Translations under genes and position numbers: made by a program | In this document: positions 1-8,312 of the stretch, one piece after another | How the letters are laid out: each line of letters begins with the position of its first letter | How positions within the stretch are numbered: the first letter of the stretch is position 1 | The notes under the pieces: generated by a model | What the model was told of the DNA's origin: nothing | Databases searched by the model: none | Seen by the model: the letters and a program-made list of their open reading frames with translations, nothing else | Assembly (NCBI GenBank): GCA_022425325.1 | Contig: JAKMFW010000071.1 | Coordinates: 1 to 64,000 of the forward strand | Length of the DNA: 64,000 nucleotides | From: Acidimicrobiales bacterium | Lineage (GTDB): Bacteria > Actinomycetota > Acidimicrobiia > Acidimicrobiales > Aldehydirespiratoraceae | Direction of reading: 5' to 3'

Positions 1-109
1 CGCTCGGTGGGGCGGGGATGGGATCGCCGACCCACTGTTCGCCGTCCCAGTACCGGACGGTGTTCGGCGGATCGCCTTCGGCGGGGTAGTGGCCAGGGGG
101 TTGACTCAT
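1..109 (-). CDS. DUF2510-like N-terminus, partial at left edge
   Basis: A gene leaves the window at position 1; only its first 36 codons are visible, read from ATG at 109. The peptide begins MSQPPGHYPAEGDPP and then has RYWDGEQW followed by a Pro-rich stretch. The aromatic WDG-x-x-W signature is typical of the small actinobacterial DUF2510 domain, which usually sits at the N-terminus of membrane or secreted proteins. A Shine-Dalgarno AGAGGA lies 6 nt before the ATG. The gene diverges from the carbonic anhydrase. The rest of the protein is outside the window, so no function is given. Confidence 0.6.
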   Translation of the reverse strand, partial: MSQPPGHYPAEGDPPNTVRYWDGEQWVGDPIPAPPS

Positions 110-158
110 GTCGAGTCCTCTCGAAGAGGTGGCGTGTTCAGGTCAAAAGTAGTGCACC

Positions 159-164
159 TACAGT
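159..164 (+). promoter_or_regulatory. -10 element, leaderless carbonic anhydrase
   Basis: TACAGT ends 7 nt before the GTG at 172. Transcription would begin at or next to the start codon, which supports choosing this GTG over the long in-frame upstream extension. Confidence 0.5.
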
Positions 165-171
165 GGGGGTC

Positions 172-678
172 GTGGCCTCTGACGACTTCTCCCCGGTAAC
201 CGACGACCTTGTCGCTCGAAATCGCGCCACGTCAGCGTCGGCTCGTTCCGGTCTGCCGGCCGCGCCGGCGCTCAAGGTCGCAGTCGTTGCCTGCATGGAC
301 GCGCGGATGGACATCCACGAGATCCTGGGACTCGACAACGGCGACGGCCACATCATTCGCAACGCAGGCGGGATCATCACCGACGACGTCATCCGCTCGC
401 TGTGTCTTTCCCAGCGTGCGCTCGGCACCCGCGAGATCATCCTGCTCCACCACACGAAGTGCGGCGTGTGCGGCGTGATCGAAGAGGAGTTCCGAGCCGA
501 ACTTGAAGCCGAGTACGGCGTCGTCCCGGAGTGGTCTTCTGGCGGTTTCAGTGATCCGTACGACGACGTGCGCCGTTCGATCGAACTCCTCAGGGCCTCG
601 CCCTTCGTTCCGCACACCGACCATGTGCGGGGCTTTGTCTACGACGTCGACACCGGCCTGATCGATCCGGTCGACTGA
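172..678 (+). CDS. beta-carbonic anhydrase
   Basis: Interconverts CO2 and bicarbonate with a Zn ion. The 168-residue protein fits the short beta class such as M. tuberculosis Rv1284. Visible active-site residues are Cys41 and the Asp43-Arg45 dyad in ACMDAR, then His94 and Cys97 in LLHHTKCG, with the same spacing as in Rv1284. The reading frame is open further upstream to position 7, but that part is Arg-rich and unlike the family. The GTG at 172 follows a -10 element by 7 nt and gives a family-length N-terminus, so it was chosen. The gene ends 2 nt from the convergent M28-like gene, with no terminator between them. A cytosolic role in CO2/bicarbonate supply is likely. Confidence 0.9.
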   Translation: MASDDFSPVTDDLVARNRATSASARSGLPAAPALKVAVVACMDARMDIHEILGLDNGDGHIIRNAGGIITDDVIRSLCLSQRALGTREIILLHHTKCGVCGVIEEEFRAELEAEYGVVPEWSSGGFSDPYDDVRRSIELLRASPFVPHTDHVRGFVYDVDTGLIDPVD

Positions 679-680
679 TC

Positions 681-1778
681 TCAGACCCCATCGAGCAAGG
701 CGTCGACGGCGTTCGCAACGGCGTCGGCGACCAACGCGAGTGATGCCGCGCTCGTCACCTGCGCCGTCGTGTCCTCCGGTGTGTGGAACGCAACACCGCT
801 GCCGGTGAAGGACAGCATCGGCACGTTGAGGTCGCAGAACACCTCCGACTCGCCGAGCCATGACTCGGTCTCCGGACGGAAGATGAACGCCGCCGGTTCG
901 AGTGCTGCGCCGATTCGCTCAGCGGATCCACCGCCGGCATCGGTCATGGCGAGTCGGGTCGGGATCAGGTGCCGGCTGCCGTCGTCGGCCGGTTCGTCGA
1001 CGGCGATCGACGCACCGACATGGATCACGGCAACCGGTCGCTCGCCGTGCTCGGCACGCCGGGCGGCGACCCACTGGCGCACCCCGAGATAGTCGAGTTC
1101 GTGCCCGCCGGTTGCGAGGACGAGCAGCGGCCGGTCGGCGAACCGCTCGACGAGCTCGAGGAGCACGGCGACCCCGGTGCCACGCTCACCGGCGCAGCCG
1201 AACCAGCCGGTGAGCGGCGTCGTGATCAGCAGCGGTGGGCCCTCGAGGTCGTTGCGGGCCTCGAGGTTGGTCGTGAGCGCCGGCTCGATCCACGCATCGA
1301 GGCGGAGCCGGACCGTGTCGGCGGCGTTGAGCCGCGCATGGTCGCGGCCGGCGACGAGCACGGTCGGACGGCCGTCGTGGGCACGGGCCTCTCGGTTGAC
1401 CGCCACGAGCGAACCGTCGGGATGCTCGGTGGCGATCACCAGTGCGGCGGTGGCGGCGGCGTCTGTCGTGTGGTCGAGGTCGTGATCGCGGCCTCCGGCG
1501 TGGGCGTCGGCCAACACGACCTCGACATCCGTGGTGTCGATTGAGCCGGTCCACTCGTAGAAGAACGGAAGGTGGTCGATCTCGACCCCGTCGGCGGTCA
1601 GGGTCGACTCGGTGACGTAACGGTCGAATGGCGCATCGATGCGGGTCGTGCTGAGCCCGAGCGCCGCGAAGCGGCCTTCCATCCAGTCGACGACGGCCCG
1701 GTCGACCTCCGTCCCGGCCCGATGAATGCCGAACCTCTCGTAGGTCTCGACGATGTGTCGGAGTTCCTCCCCCTGCAT
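681..1778 (-). CDS. M28-like zinc-peptidase-fold protein
   Basis: A 365-residue protein without a signal peptide. The middle has the M28 aminopeptidase pattern: a GTGVAVLLELVERF helix follows the place of the usual G-A-x-D-N-x-S-G motif, then LVLATGGHELDYLG where M28 enzymes have the Glu-Glu motif. The C-terminus has FHTPEDT, the final His motif of the family. Several metal ligands look changed: the first H-x-D is not evident, and D-N is replaced by E-R. Catalytic peptidase activity is therefore uncertain. ATG at 1778 was chosen because longer forms would run through the divergent cupin gene. A weak -10 (CATGAT on the minus strand, 1785-1790) sits 6 nt upstream. Confidence 0.65.
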   Translation of the reverse strand: MQGEELRHIVETYERFGIHRAGTEVDRAVVDWMEGRFAALGLSTTRIDAPFDRYVTESTLTADGVEIDHLPFFYEWTGSIDTTDVEVVLADAHAGGRDHDLDHTTDAAATAALVIATEHPDGSLVAVNREARAHDGRPTVLVAGRDHARLNAADTVRLRLDAWIEPALTTNLEARNDLEGPPLLITTPLTGWFGCAGERGTGVAVLLELVERFADRPLLVLATGGHELDYLGVRQWVAARRAEHGERPVAVIHVGASIAVDEPADDGSRHLIPTRLAMTDAGGGSAERIGAALEPAAFIFRPETESWLGESEVFCDLNVPMLSFTGSGVAFHTPEDTTAQVTSAASLALVADAVANAVDALLDGV

Positions 1779-1838
1779 CGGCTCATCATGAACGGGAGTG
1801 GCGTTCGGCGCCAACGGGAACCGCGACGACAACGCGCC

Positions 1839-1844
1839 TACCAT
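1839..1844 (+). promoter_or_regulatory. -10 element, cupin gene
   Basis: TACCAT ends 7 nt before the ATG at 1852. The spacer CGAGGGT could also act as a weak ribosome binding site, so this start may be leaderless or have a minimal leader. Confidence 0.5.
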
Positions 1845-1851
1845 CGAGGGT

Positions 1852-2211
1852 ATGCAGTTCTTGTGCCAGCCATCCCAGTTCACCGACGAGTCCGAGGCGC
1901 TCGCCATGGCCGAGGCCCGAGGTGAGCACCCGGTTGCGCTCGACATCGACGCCGTGGAGAACGAGTTCCATTGGCACGACTTCCAGTCGACGACCTACAT
2001 CGTCAGCGGTGAGCTCACGATCGACGTCCGTGACACCGGCGAGCGGTTCGTGTGCGGTCCGGGCACGGTCATCTCGGCCGAGACGCCGCACATCGTCCAC
2101 CGGGAGACGAGCGACGGGTACCGCGCCGTCTTCGGTTTCGATCGCAACCCGCGTGAGCTGACGATGCCGATCGACAAGCCGGCCGATACCCACCCATCGC
2201 TCAGCGCCTGA
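1852..2211 (+). CDS. small cupin-domain protein
   Basis: A 119-residue single-domain protein. The segment EFHWHDFQSTTYIVSGEL matches the first half of a cupin barrel (metal-ligand His residues, then the conserved strand and GEL turn). CGPGTVISAETPHIVHRE matches the second half, with the later His. Such proteins bind a metal or small ligand and act as sensors, isomerases or dioxygenases; nothing here selects one role. ATG at 1852 starts the protein just ahead of the cupin fold and has a -10 element 7 nt upstream. It is divergent from the M28-like gene, with about 70 nt between the start codons. Confidence 0.75.
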   Translation: MQFLCQPSQFTDESEALAMAEARGEHPVALDIDAVENEFHWHDFQSTTYIVSGELTIDVRDTGERFVCGPGTVISAETPHIVHRETSDGYRAVFGFDRNPRELTMPIDKPADTHPSLSA

Positions 2212-2248
2212 TCGCCTACCGCCGGGCGCGACTCGTCCGGCTACGTCC

Positions 2249-3652
2249 TCAGAGCTCTGGCGTGAGGTGGTGGTGCGGACGGGCAGCTTCCATCGCTGCG
2301 GCCACCTCGAGGAGTTCACGATCGGCGCCCGGACGGCAGACGAGTTGGAGGCCGGCGGGTAGACCATCGTGGAACCCGGCGGGGATCGAGATTGCGGGGC
2401 ACTCGGTGGCGGTGATCACGCAGCACGACATCATCCAACCGAGGTAGTCCGGCATCGCCTGACCGGCGACCTCGGTGGGGAACTCCAAGTCGGCAGGGAA
2501 GGGCAGCACCTGCGTCGTCGGCAGCGCCAGCACGTCGACCCGATCGAAGAGCTCGGTCACCGTTTCGCGGAGTCCGACGCGAAGCCGTTCCATCTCCATG
2601 ATGTCGTCGACGGTGAGTGCGAGGCCGTACGCCATGTTCTCGCGGATCGTGTCCTTGAGTTCGTGGTGGCGATCGGCGGGGATGTCGGCGGCGAGTTGGC
2701 GAAAGCCGAGGCCCCGCACGACCCGGAAGATCTGTTCGGCACCGGGAAGCACGACACCCAATTCGACGAGTTCACCACCGGCGTCGGTCGCGACGTCGGC
2801 GGCCGCCCGGGCGAGCGCCATCGGGGCGTCATCACAGGCGAAGGCGCCGTTGATATCACCGATCCAGCCGACCGTCGCCGACATGGTCGTGGGCAGCGTC
2901 GAGGCGAAGCTGCTTGGGTCGTCGGTGAGTGCAAGCGGATCGCGCCGGTCCGGCCCGGCGAGCGCGGAAAGGACGAGTGCGACATCCCCGACCGTGCGGC
3001 CCATGGGCCCCTGGACCGACAGTCGGGCAAGGCGGTGGGTCGTCGGGTCGGCCAGTGGCACCCGGCCGATGCTCGGGCGCAGCCCGACGATGTTGTTGAA
3101 GGCGGCGGGATTCCGGAGTGAACCTCCGAGGTCGCTGCCGTCGGCGATCGGCACCATGCGAGTGGCGAGCGCCACGGCGGCGCCCCCGCTGCTTCCACCG
3201 GCACTGCGGCTGAGCTCCCAAGGATTTCGGGTGAGTCCGTGGACGGGATTGAACGTGTGGCTCCCGGTACCGAACTCCGGTGTGTTGGTCTTACCGATGA
3301 TCACCGCGCCGGCGGCTTGCAAGCGTGACGCAATGAGGCCGGAGGTGCGTGCCGGCCGAGTCGAGGTCACGGTCGAGCCCGACGAGGTCGGGAGCCCGGC
3401 GACATCTTCGAGGTCCTTCACCGCTACGGGCAGGCCGTGCAACGGCCCCGCCGGTTGCGACAGTGCGTCGAGCTGAGCGGCATCGGCGAGGATCGCCTCG
3501 CGTGCCCGCCGTACCGGGATCGCATTGACGGTGCTGTCGACCTCGTCGATCCGATCGAGGTGCGCTTCGACGACATCGACCGACGTGATCTCGCGTCGCC
3601 GGAGCCGTTCGGCGAGTTCGGTGGCGGTGGCGGCGACCAGCGGATCCAGCAC
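2249..3652 (-). CDS. amidase-signature family amidase
   Basis: Hydrolyses a carboxamide to acid plus ammonia; the substrate cannot be read from sequence. The 467-residue protein carries the complete Ser-cisSer-Lys triad: Lys79 in LPVAVKDLED, Ser154/155 in AGGSSGGAAVA and nucleophile Ser178 in GSDLGGSLRNPAAFNN. No GatB or GatC gene is nearby, so it is more likely a stand-alone amidase than GatA. The frame stays open upstream through the tRNA-Pro gene, which is artefactual. GTG at 3652 has the -10 sequence CATACT 6 nt before it and places the start at the usual family N-terminus. Confidence 0.88.
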   Translation of the reverse strand: MLDPLVAATATELAERLRRREITSVDVVEAHLDRIDEVDSTVNAIPVRRAREAILADAAQLDALSQPAGPLHGLPVAVKDLEDVAGLPTSSGSTVTSTRPARTSGLIASRLQAAGAVIIGKTNTPEFGTGSHTFNPVHGLTRNPWELSRSAGGSSGGAAVALATRMVPIADGSDLGGSLRNPAAFNNIVGLRPSIGRVPLADPTTHRLARLSVQGPMGRTVGDVALVLSALAGPDRRDPLALTDDPSSFASTLPTTMSATVGWIGDINGAFACDDAPMALARAAADVATDAGGELVELGVVLPGAEQIFRVVRGLGFRQLAADIPADRHHELKDTIRENMAYGLALTVDDIMEMERLRVGLRETVTELFDRVDVLALPTTQVLPFPADLEFPTEVAGQAMPDYLGWMMSCCVITATECPAISIPAGFHDGLPAGLQLVCRPGADRELLEVAAAMEAARPHHHLTPEL

Positions 3653-3658
3653 CCGCCG

Positions 3659-3664
3659 AGTATG
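3659..3664 (-). promoter_or_regulatory. -10 element, amidase
   Basis: CATACT on the minus strand ends 6 nt before the GTG at 3652, with no Shine-Dalgarno between; a leaderless start is likely. Confidence 0.5.
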
Positions 3665-3683
3665 GCAGTGTCGATCGTGGCCC

Positions 3684-3722
3684 GAAAACGGCCGGATCCC
3701 CGCCGCGAGGACGGGGATCCGG
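3684..3722 (-). terminator. terminator of tRNA-Pro
   Basis: On the minus strand, CCGGATCCCCG and CGGGGATCCGG form an 11-bp perfect stem with a 9-nt loop, followed by CCGTTTTC. It lies 12 nt after the tRNA-Pro CCA end and before the amidase promoter. Confidence 0.75.
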
Positions 3723-3734
3723 ATCAGCGTGAAA

Positions 3735-3811
3735 TGGTCGGGCAGGCGGGATTTGAACCCACGACCTCCTCGTCCCGAACGAGGCGCGCTACCAACCTGC
3801 GCCACTGCCCG
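3735..3811 (-). tRNA. tRNA-Pro (CGG)
   Basis: A 77-nt cloverleaf on the minus strand. The acceptor stem CGGGCAG/CTGCCCG is perfect, the D stem is GCGC/GCGC, the anticodon stem is CCTCG/CGAGG, and the T loop is TTCGAAT. The anticodon loop TTCGGGA gives CGG, reading CCG proline codons. CCA is encoded after discriminator A. A factor-independent terminator follows. Confidence 0.95.
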
Positions 3812-3836
3812 TGGTGCGACTGAAAAGGGTATCGCC

Positions 3837-4217
3837 TCAGGCCGACGACGGCTCCTGGGCAACCAACGATTCGACGGCGCGCAGGATCTGGAAGGCGTTG
3901 AGCGGCTTGACGAGGTGGGTGTCGGCCCGGGCTTCGTTGGCGAGGAACGTGTCGACCTCTCGGTCGAGGAGGAGGGCGACCGGCCGAGGCTCGATATCGC
4001 CCATCTCCTCTCGTTGCCGCACGGCGAGGCATGCGGCAACGCCGCCCATGTTGCCGATCTGGAGGTCGAGCAGCACCAGGCCTGGATCGACCTGCATGAT
4101 GGCCGGCACGACGTCGACGCCTGCCCGCACACGGTGCAGGAGATGAGCTCCGGCGACGGCAGCTTCGACCTCGTCGGCGAGGGCGTCGGAATCGGTGGCG
4201 AGAAGGATGTCCGTCAC
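3837..4217 (-). CDS. stand-alone response-regulator receiver domain
   Basis: A 126-residue single receiver domain with no output domain. It has the phosphoacceptor Asp in LVLLDLQIGN and the Lys-Pro pair in THLVKPLNAF. The early acidic pocket is represented by TDSD near the N-terminus, only partly like the usual D-D. It may act as a phospho-relay or binding switch, and a divergent STAS antagonist gene lies about 100 bp away, which hints at a shared stress circuit. GTG at 4217 is supported by TACCAT (minus strand, 4225-4230) 7 nt upstream. Neighbour on the 3' side is tRNA-Pro, 25 nt away. Confidence 0.8.
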   Translation of the reverse strand: MTDILLATDSDALADEVEAAVAGAHLLHRVRAGVDVVPAIMQVDPGLVLLDLQIGNMGGVAACLAVRQREEMGDIEPRPVALLLDREVDTFLANEARADTHLVKPLNAFQILRAVESLVAQEPSSA

Positions 4218-4224
4218 GCCACGG

Positions 4225-4230
4225 ATGGTA
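4225..4230 (-). promoter_or_regulatory. -10 element, receiver-domain gene
   Basis: TACCAT on the minus strand, 7 nt before the GTG at 4217, with no ribosome binding site; leaderless-type start. Confidence 0.5.
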
Positions 4231-4301
4231 CACGGCGGCCCCCTTCGGCCCACGTTCCGGGGGATGCAGAGGGGCGCGTGTCCCGTTCGCCGGAACGGGG
4301 T

Positions 4302-4307
4302 TACCAT
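4302..4307 (+). promoter_or_regulatory. -10 element, STAS gene
   Basis: TACCAT ends 6 nt before the GTG at 4314, with no Shine-Dalgarno. The ATG inside this element is out of frame with the gene. Confidence 0.5.
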
Positions 4308-4313
4308 GCGGCC

Positions 4314-4664
4314 GTGCTTGAGATCCGTGTAGATCGTCCCGAGGGTGCCGATTACGCCCAGCTCAGCCCTGAGGGCGAGCTCGATGCGTACTCGGTCGCG
4401 GCCTTCCGTGAGGCCTTCGCCGAGCTCGGCGAAGAGGCCCGCCTGATCGTCAACCTCGGCGGGGTGCAGTTCATGGATTCCGCCGGTCTCGGTGCGCTCA
4501 TCGGCGGTATCCGAAAGGTGCGGGAGAACGAGGGTGTCATCGCCGTGTTCTGCGACCGGGCCAACATCACCCGTCTCCTGCACACCACCGGCTTCGATCG
4601 CATCGTGCCGGTCTGTGAGGATCTCCCGTCGGCAGTCGCCTCGCTCGACGAACCCCAGAGCTGA
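4314..4664 (+). CDS. STAS-domain anti-sigma factor antagonist
   Basis: A 116-residue single STAS domain of the SpoIIAA/RsbV type, which binds an anti-sigma kinase and so frees a sigma factor. The conserved phosphorylatable Ser lies in MDSAGLGALIGG, preceded by the strand LIVNLGGVQF. The N-terminus LEIRVDRPEG and the length are normal for the family. No anti-sigma kinase gene lies next to it; the nearest potential partner is the receiver-domain gene on the other strand. GTG at 4314 was chosen for its -10 element 6 nt upstream and its fit to the family N-terminus. Confidence 0.88.
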   Translation: MLEIRVDRPEGADYAQLSPEGELDAYSVAAFREAFAELGEEARLIVNLGGVQFMDSAGLGALIGGIRKVRENEGVIAVFCDRANITRLLHTTGFDRIVPVCEDLPSAVASLDEPQS

Positions 4665-4706
4665 TCCGGCGCAGGGCACGCCCGCGTCGAGCGACCGATC
4701 GAGATC

Positions 4707-5801
4707 TCAGCTGGTCGCTGACGGCGCGTCGGCCGTGAGCAGGTCGGCGACGCGACCCAGACCGTCAAGGTCGTGCACGTCGTCGTTCAACATCGGCACT
4801 CGCACCAGCACGGCATCGGGCGCGCTTTCGGCCAGGTCGGCGACGCGAGCCTCGTCGTCGGCTGCGGCAGTGGCGAGGTCGGCGAGAGCGGTCGCCGCGC
4901 CGGCGCCAGGTGAGCCGGCGAGCTCGGCCTCGATCATCGCCGCCCGTTCCGTGCCGACGCCGGTGGCAGGCAGCATGCGGTTGACCACCACGCCCGAGGC
5001 ATCGAGGCCGGCGGCTCGGATCCGGTCAAGGAAATAGCGGGCCTCGTCGAGGGTGTCGCTGCGGGGCGAAGCGACGAGCACGAACGCGGTGCGGTCGTCG
5101 CCGAGGAGCTCGAGGGTCGATTGGGCCCGGTCGCGAAAGCCGTCTTCCATTCCCTGGAACGCCTGGAAGAACGCCACGGCTTCGTCGACGACGGCGGCGC
5201 CCACCACGCGGGCGAGTTGGCGCAGCACGCCTTGCGCAGCCCGGTTGGCGACGCCGATCAGCCCCTTGTTGGAGGCGGTGACGACCTTGTAGATCGGATT
5301 GTCGAGCAGTCGGGTGAGGAGTTTCGGTGCCTCGAGGAACGCGAGGGCGTCGCGAGTGGGCGGCGTGTCGACGACGATGAGATCCCACTCCCCGCTGCTG
5401 GAGAGTTCCGAGAGCTTTTCGACCGCCATGTAGTCCTGGGTGCCCGAGAGGGTGCCGCTGACGTTCTTGTAGAAGCGGTTGCCGAGGATGCGATCGGCTT
5501 GCGCGTCGTCGCGGGCGTGCCGACGTACGACCTCGTCGAACGTCGACTCCGTGTCGAGCATGAGCGCCGCAAGGGTGCCGTCCCACGGCCCGTCGATCAC
5601 GGTGGGGGTGTTCGAGAGTTCGCCGATACCGAGCGAGTCGGCGAGACGTTTTGCCGGGTCGATCGTCACCACACAGGCGCGGCGGCCGGCGGTCGCGGCG
5701 GCGAGGGCGGTGGCGGCCGACGTCGTGGTCTTGCCGACGCCACCCGTGCCGCAACAGATCACGACCTGGCTCTCGGCGAGAAGTTCGGCGAAGCCCGTCA
5801 C
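4707..5801 (-). CDS. Get3/ArsA-family ATPase, second of pair
   Basis: A 364-residue P-loop ATPase of the anion-transporting/Get3 class. It has the deviant Walker A GTGGVGKTT (residues 18-26), the switch segment VVTIDPAKRLADSLG, and DLIVVDTPPTRDALAFL for Walker B/switch II. The GTG start overlaps the TGA of the upstream paralogue by 4 nt (GTGA), so the two are translationally coupled. In mycobacteria an equivalent pair (Rv3679/Rv3680) lies beside whiB4; here a WhiB gene is 1.6 kb away. Family members dimerise and sort membrane proteins or act in redox/antibiotic tolerance; the client here is unknown. The C-terminus ends 42 nt from the convergent STAS gene. Confidence 0.85.
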   Translation of the reverse strand: MTGFAELLAESQVVICCGTGGVGKTTTSAATALAAATAGRRACVVTIDPAKRLADSLGIGELSNTPTVIDGPWDGTLAALMLDTESTFDEVVRRHARDDAQADRILGNRFYKNVSGTLSGTQDYMAVEKLSELSSSGEWDLIVVDTPPTRDALAFLEAPKLLTRLLDNPIYKVVTASNKGLIGVANRAAQGVLRQLARVVGAAVVDEAVAFFQAFQGMEDGFRDRAQSTLELLGDDRTAFVLVASPRSDTLDEARYFLDRIRAAGLDASGVVVNRMLPATGVGTERAAMIEAELAGSPGAGAATALADLATAAADDEARVADLAESAPDAVLVRVPMLNDDVHDLDGLGRVADLLTADAPSATS

Positions 5802-6778
5802 TCGTCGCCCTCCTCGGGAAGTGCTTCGATGGCGGCGGTGAGTACGGAGGCGAGTTCGGCGATCTCGCCGGGCCCGATCGACGAACCGAAGCGATGCGGC
5901 AGGCAGATCTGATCGAGCGGGAGCAGGGCACCGAGCCGGTCGAGCTGTTCGCGCTGGAGACGGAGTCGACCGGCACGGAAATCAGCGGCGGCGGCGAGCG
6001 CGGTGCGCTCGTTGTCGGTGAGGTCGAGGTCCGCCCCGGCCGCAAGGGTGGCGAGGTCGTGGTCGAGGTCATCAAGGTCGGGCAGCACGCTGTTGACCAC
6101 AGCGGGGCCAAGATGCACCCCGAGGTCCTCCTCGATGGCGAAGCTCGTCTCGATCATTTCGTTGACCGGTGTCTCCTCGGGGATGGTCACCAGCATCACC
6201 TTGCAGCGGTCCGGGTCGCCGATCATCTCCAGGACCTCGACGGCTTGGCGGTGCAGCACACCTGTCTTCGCCGCGTCTCGGACGCCGGCGGGGGAGCGAA
6301 GGAAGCCGACGGCGTGCCCGGCGGCGGGAGCATCGATGACGATGAGGTCGTACGCGCCCGCTTCTTCGAAGGCCTTGATGCGGCCGAGGATGAGGAGATC
6401 CTTGATGCCCGGTGTGGCCGTGGCCACCACCTCGAGCAGGCCGGTTGTGGCCATCCGGCCCACCAATCGCTTGAACCCGTGAGTCTCGAGCCACTCCATG
6501 AGGGCGGCGTCAGGGGTGATCGACTTCAGGGTGATCGAGCCGTGACGAACACCATCGATCTCCGTCTCCTCGAAGACGGTCGATTCCTCGTAGCCTTTGG
6601 GTTCAGCACCGAACAACGATGCTGCGCCGGAACGGCCAGCCACCTCCACGAGGAGGACGGACTGGCCGGCACGAGACGCAGCGGTGGCCACTGCCGCCGC
6701 CGTGACCGTCTTCCCGACACCCCCCTTGCCCGCAACGATCAGGACATTCGACGATGAGAAGAAATGGCTGGGATGCAT
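5798..6778 (-). CDS. Get3/ArsA-family ATPase, first of pair
   Basis: A 326-residue paralogue of the following gene and first in the two-gene operon. It shows the deviant Walker A GKGGVGKTV near the N-terminus (residues 17-25), LLVEVAGRSGAASLFG after it, and DLIVIDAPAAGHAVGFL as switch II. The two members differ at switch I and switch II, so they probably form a functional heteropair. ATG at 6778 was chosen because AGGAGG lies 4 nt upstream on the minus strand; the frame continues upstream but without a better start. Its likely -10 is the minus-strand reading of the TAGCCTA box at 6864-6870, giving a leader of about 80 nt. Confidence 0.85.
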   Translation of the reverse strand: MHPSHFFSSSNVLIVAGKGGVGKTVTAAAVATAASRAGQSVLLVEVAGRSGAASLFGAEPKGYEESTVFEETEIDGVRHGSITLKSITPDAALMEWLETHGFKRLVGRMATTGLLEVVATATPGIKDLLILGRIKAFEEAGAYDLIVIDAPAAGHAVGFLRSPAGVRDAAKTGVLHRQAVEVLEMIGDPDRCKVMLVTIPEETPVNEMIETSFAIEEDLGVHLGPAVVNSVLPDLDDLDHDLATLAAGADLDLTDNERTALAAAADFRAGRLRLQREQLDRLGALLPLDQICLPHRFGSSIGPGEIAELASVLTAAIEALPEEGDE

Positions 6779-8178
6779 TTCCCTCCTCGCCGCTGCCTTC
6801 CTTGACCGGGAGTTCATCGGCCGACGGTGGGGGCGGTCGGCCGTCGTCGCTTCGACGCCGCGTTAGCCTATCGGTCGCCTTCGTGGCGCTCCTCGTCGGG
6901 GCACTGTCCGCCATGAGCCCCGCTCGAGCCCAGAACCAGGCGCAGGATACGACCAACGAGCCACTCGTTTTCGACGTGGTGCAGATCTCCGGGTTCGTCG
7001 ACCGCATCGTGGCCGACTTCATCGAGACGTCGATCGACAACGCCGAAGCCGGCGGCAGCGGCGGCCTGATTCTTCAGGTCAACAGCACTCGGGCGGTCGT
7101 CTCCGACGAGCGTTTGGTCGAACTCGCCGAGAAGATCAGCGAGGCCGAGGTGCCGATCTACGCCTGGGTCGGGCCGTCCGGTGCCGATGCCCGAGGCACG
7201 GTCGCACAGTTGATCGCAGCAACCGACGAAATCGGTGTCGCCGTCGGTGCCGAGTTCGGCGAGACGGGCGAACTCGTCATCCCCGAGGCGCTGCTGATGC
7301 CGTCGTTCGTCGAGGTCGCCGAGTCCTTGCGCGGGAACACCGTCGACGAGGAGACCGTCATCACCTTCGGTCTCGCCGACCGGGACTCGCCAACCCTCGC
7401 CTTCTTCGCCCTCGATCTGCCGGGCTTTGCCTCCGAGATCGACACGAGCGGCGATGACGCCGTGCGCGTGCCTGTCTCGCCGGTGCGCTTCTCGAAGCTG
7501 TCGCTCTTCGACGGTTGGATGCACACGTTCGCCAGTCCGGCGATGACCTACCTGTTGTTCCTGATCGGCGCCGCACTGCTGATCTTCGAGTTCTATACCG
7601 CCGGTGTCGGTATCGCCGGGGTGCTCGGCGCGGGTTGCTTCGTCATCGGCTGCTACGGCCTTGATGTCCTGCCGACCCGTCCCTGGGCGCTGGCACTGCT
7701 GATCATCGCCATGCTCGGCTATGCGGTTGATGTCCAGACCGGGGTGGCCCAACTGTGGTCGGTGATCGCCACGGCGTGTCTCGTTGTGGGTTCGCTGTTC
7801 CTGTTCGATGGGTTTGCGATCTCTTGGATCACCTTGCTCGCCGGCATCGTCGGCATCTCGGTGTCGATGATCTCGGGCATGCCGGCCATGATCCGCACGC
7901 GTTTCGGCACACCGACGATTGGCCGCGAGTGGATGATCGGCACGATGGGCGAGGCTGCCGAGGACATCAAACGTGAGGGCGTCGTCACGATCGACGGCGC
8001 ACCATGGAAGGCGCGTGTCAATCGCACCACGCCGATCGCCAAGGGAGATCCGGTCCGGGTCGTCGCCATCGAAGGGCTCTATCTGGAGATTGAACCCGAG
8101 GAGGGTGGTGCCCGCGACTATCGCGAGATGCGCGGCAACCGCGGCGACGACGCCGGGGCCGACACCGACAGCGACTGA
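6754..8178 (+). CDS. NfeD-like membrane protein with degenerate protease domain
   Basis: A protein of up to 474 residues: signal-peptide-like LRRR then a hydrophobic core ending SPARA, a ClpP/SppA-like domain, four or five membrane segments (from MTYLLFLIGAALLIFEFY on), and a C-terminal NfeD OB-fold. NfeD proteases use a Ser-Lys dyad; the place of the usual PSGARAASAGTY loop reads GPSGADARGTVAQL, so the catalytic Ser appears lost. The start is uncertain. ATG at 6754 overlaps the divergent ATPase gene by 25 nt. GTG at 6883 fits the TAGCCTA -10 box but would remove the basic residues ahead of the signal peptide. A role in membrane quality control is inferred from the family. Confidence 0.72.
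   Translation: MRRNGWDAFPSSPLPSLTGSSSADGGGGRPSSLRRRVSLSVAFVALLVGALSAMSPARAQNQAQDTTNEPLVFDVVQISGFVDRIVADFIETSIDNAEAGGSGGLILQVNSTRAVVSDERLVELAEKISEAEVPIYAWVGPSGADARGTVAQLIAATDEIGVAVGAEFGETGELVIPEALLMPSFVEVAESLRGNTVDEETVITFGLADRDSPTLAFFALDLPGFASEIDTSGDDAVRVPVSPVRFSKLSLFDGWMHTFASPAMTYLLFLIGAALLIFEFYTAGVGIAGVLGAGCFVIGCYGLDVLPTRPWALALLIIAMLGYAVDVQTGVAQLWSVIATACLVVGSLFLFDGFAISWITLLAGIVGISVSMISGMPAMIRTRFGTPTIGREWMIGTMGEAAEDIKREGVVTIDGAPWKARVNRTTPIAKGDPVRVVAIEGLYLEIEPEEGGARDYREMRGNRGDDAGADTDSD
6864..6870. promoter_or_regulatory. possible shared palindromic -10 box
   Basis: TAGCCTA reads TAnnnT on both strands: TAGCCT forward and TAGGCT reverse. It lies between the divergent Get3-like operon and the NfeD-like gene and could serve both directions. 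The forward use would require the later GTG start of the NfeD-like gene. Confidence 0.35.
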
Positions 8179-8312
8179 TCGTCGTGCACCGTTTGTGACG
8201 TTGCCTGGAGTGTTTCAGGCGCACAACGGGCATGGAACCGCCTGTTCTGGACTGAAAACAGTGTGCCAGCACGCTCTGTGGTCGGTTTATGCCCAAATCC
8301 CACCAAAAGCGT

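Noticed and set aside
2249-4132. Continuous frame joining the amidase to the region beyond tRNA-Pro
   Set aside because: It runs through a complete tRNA gene and the receiver-domain gene; the amidase family start and a -10 box sit at 3652.
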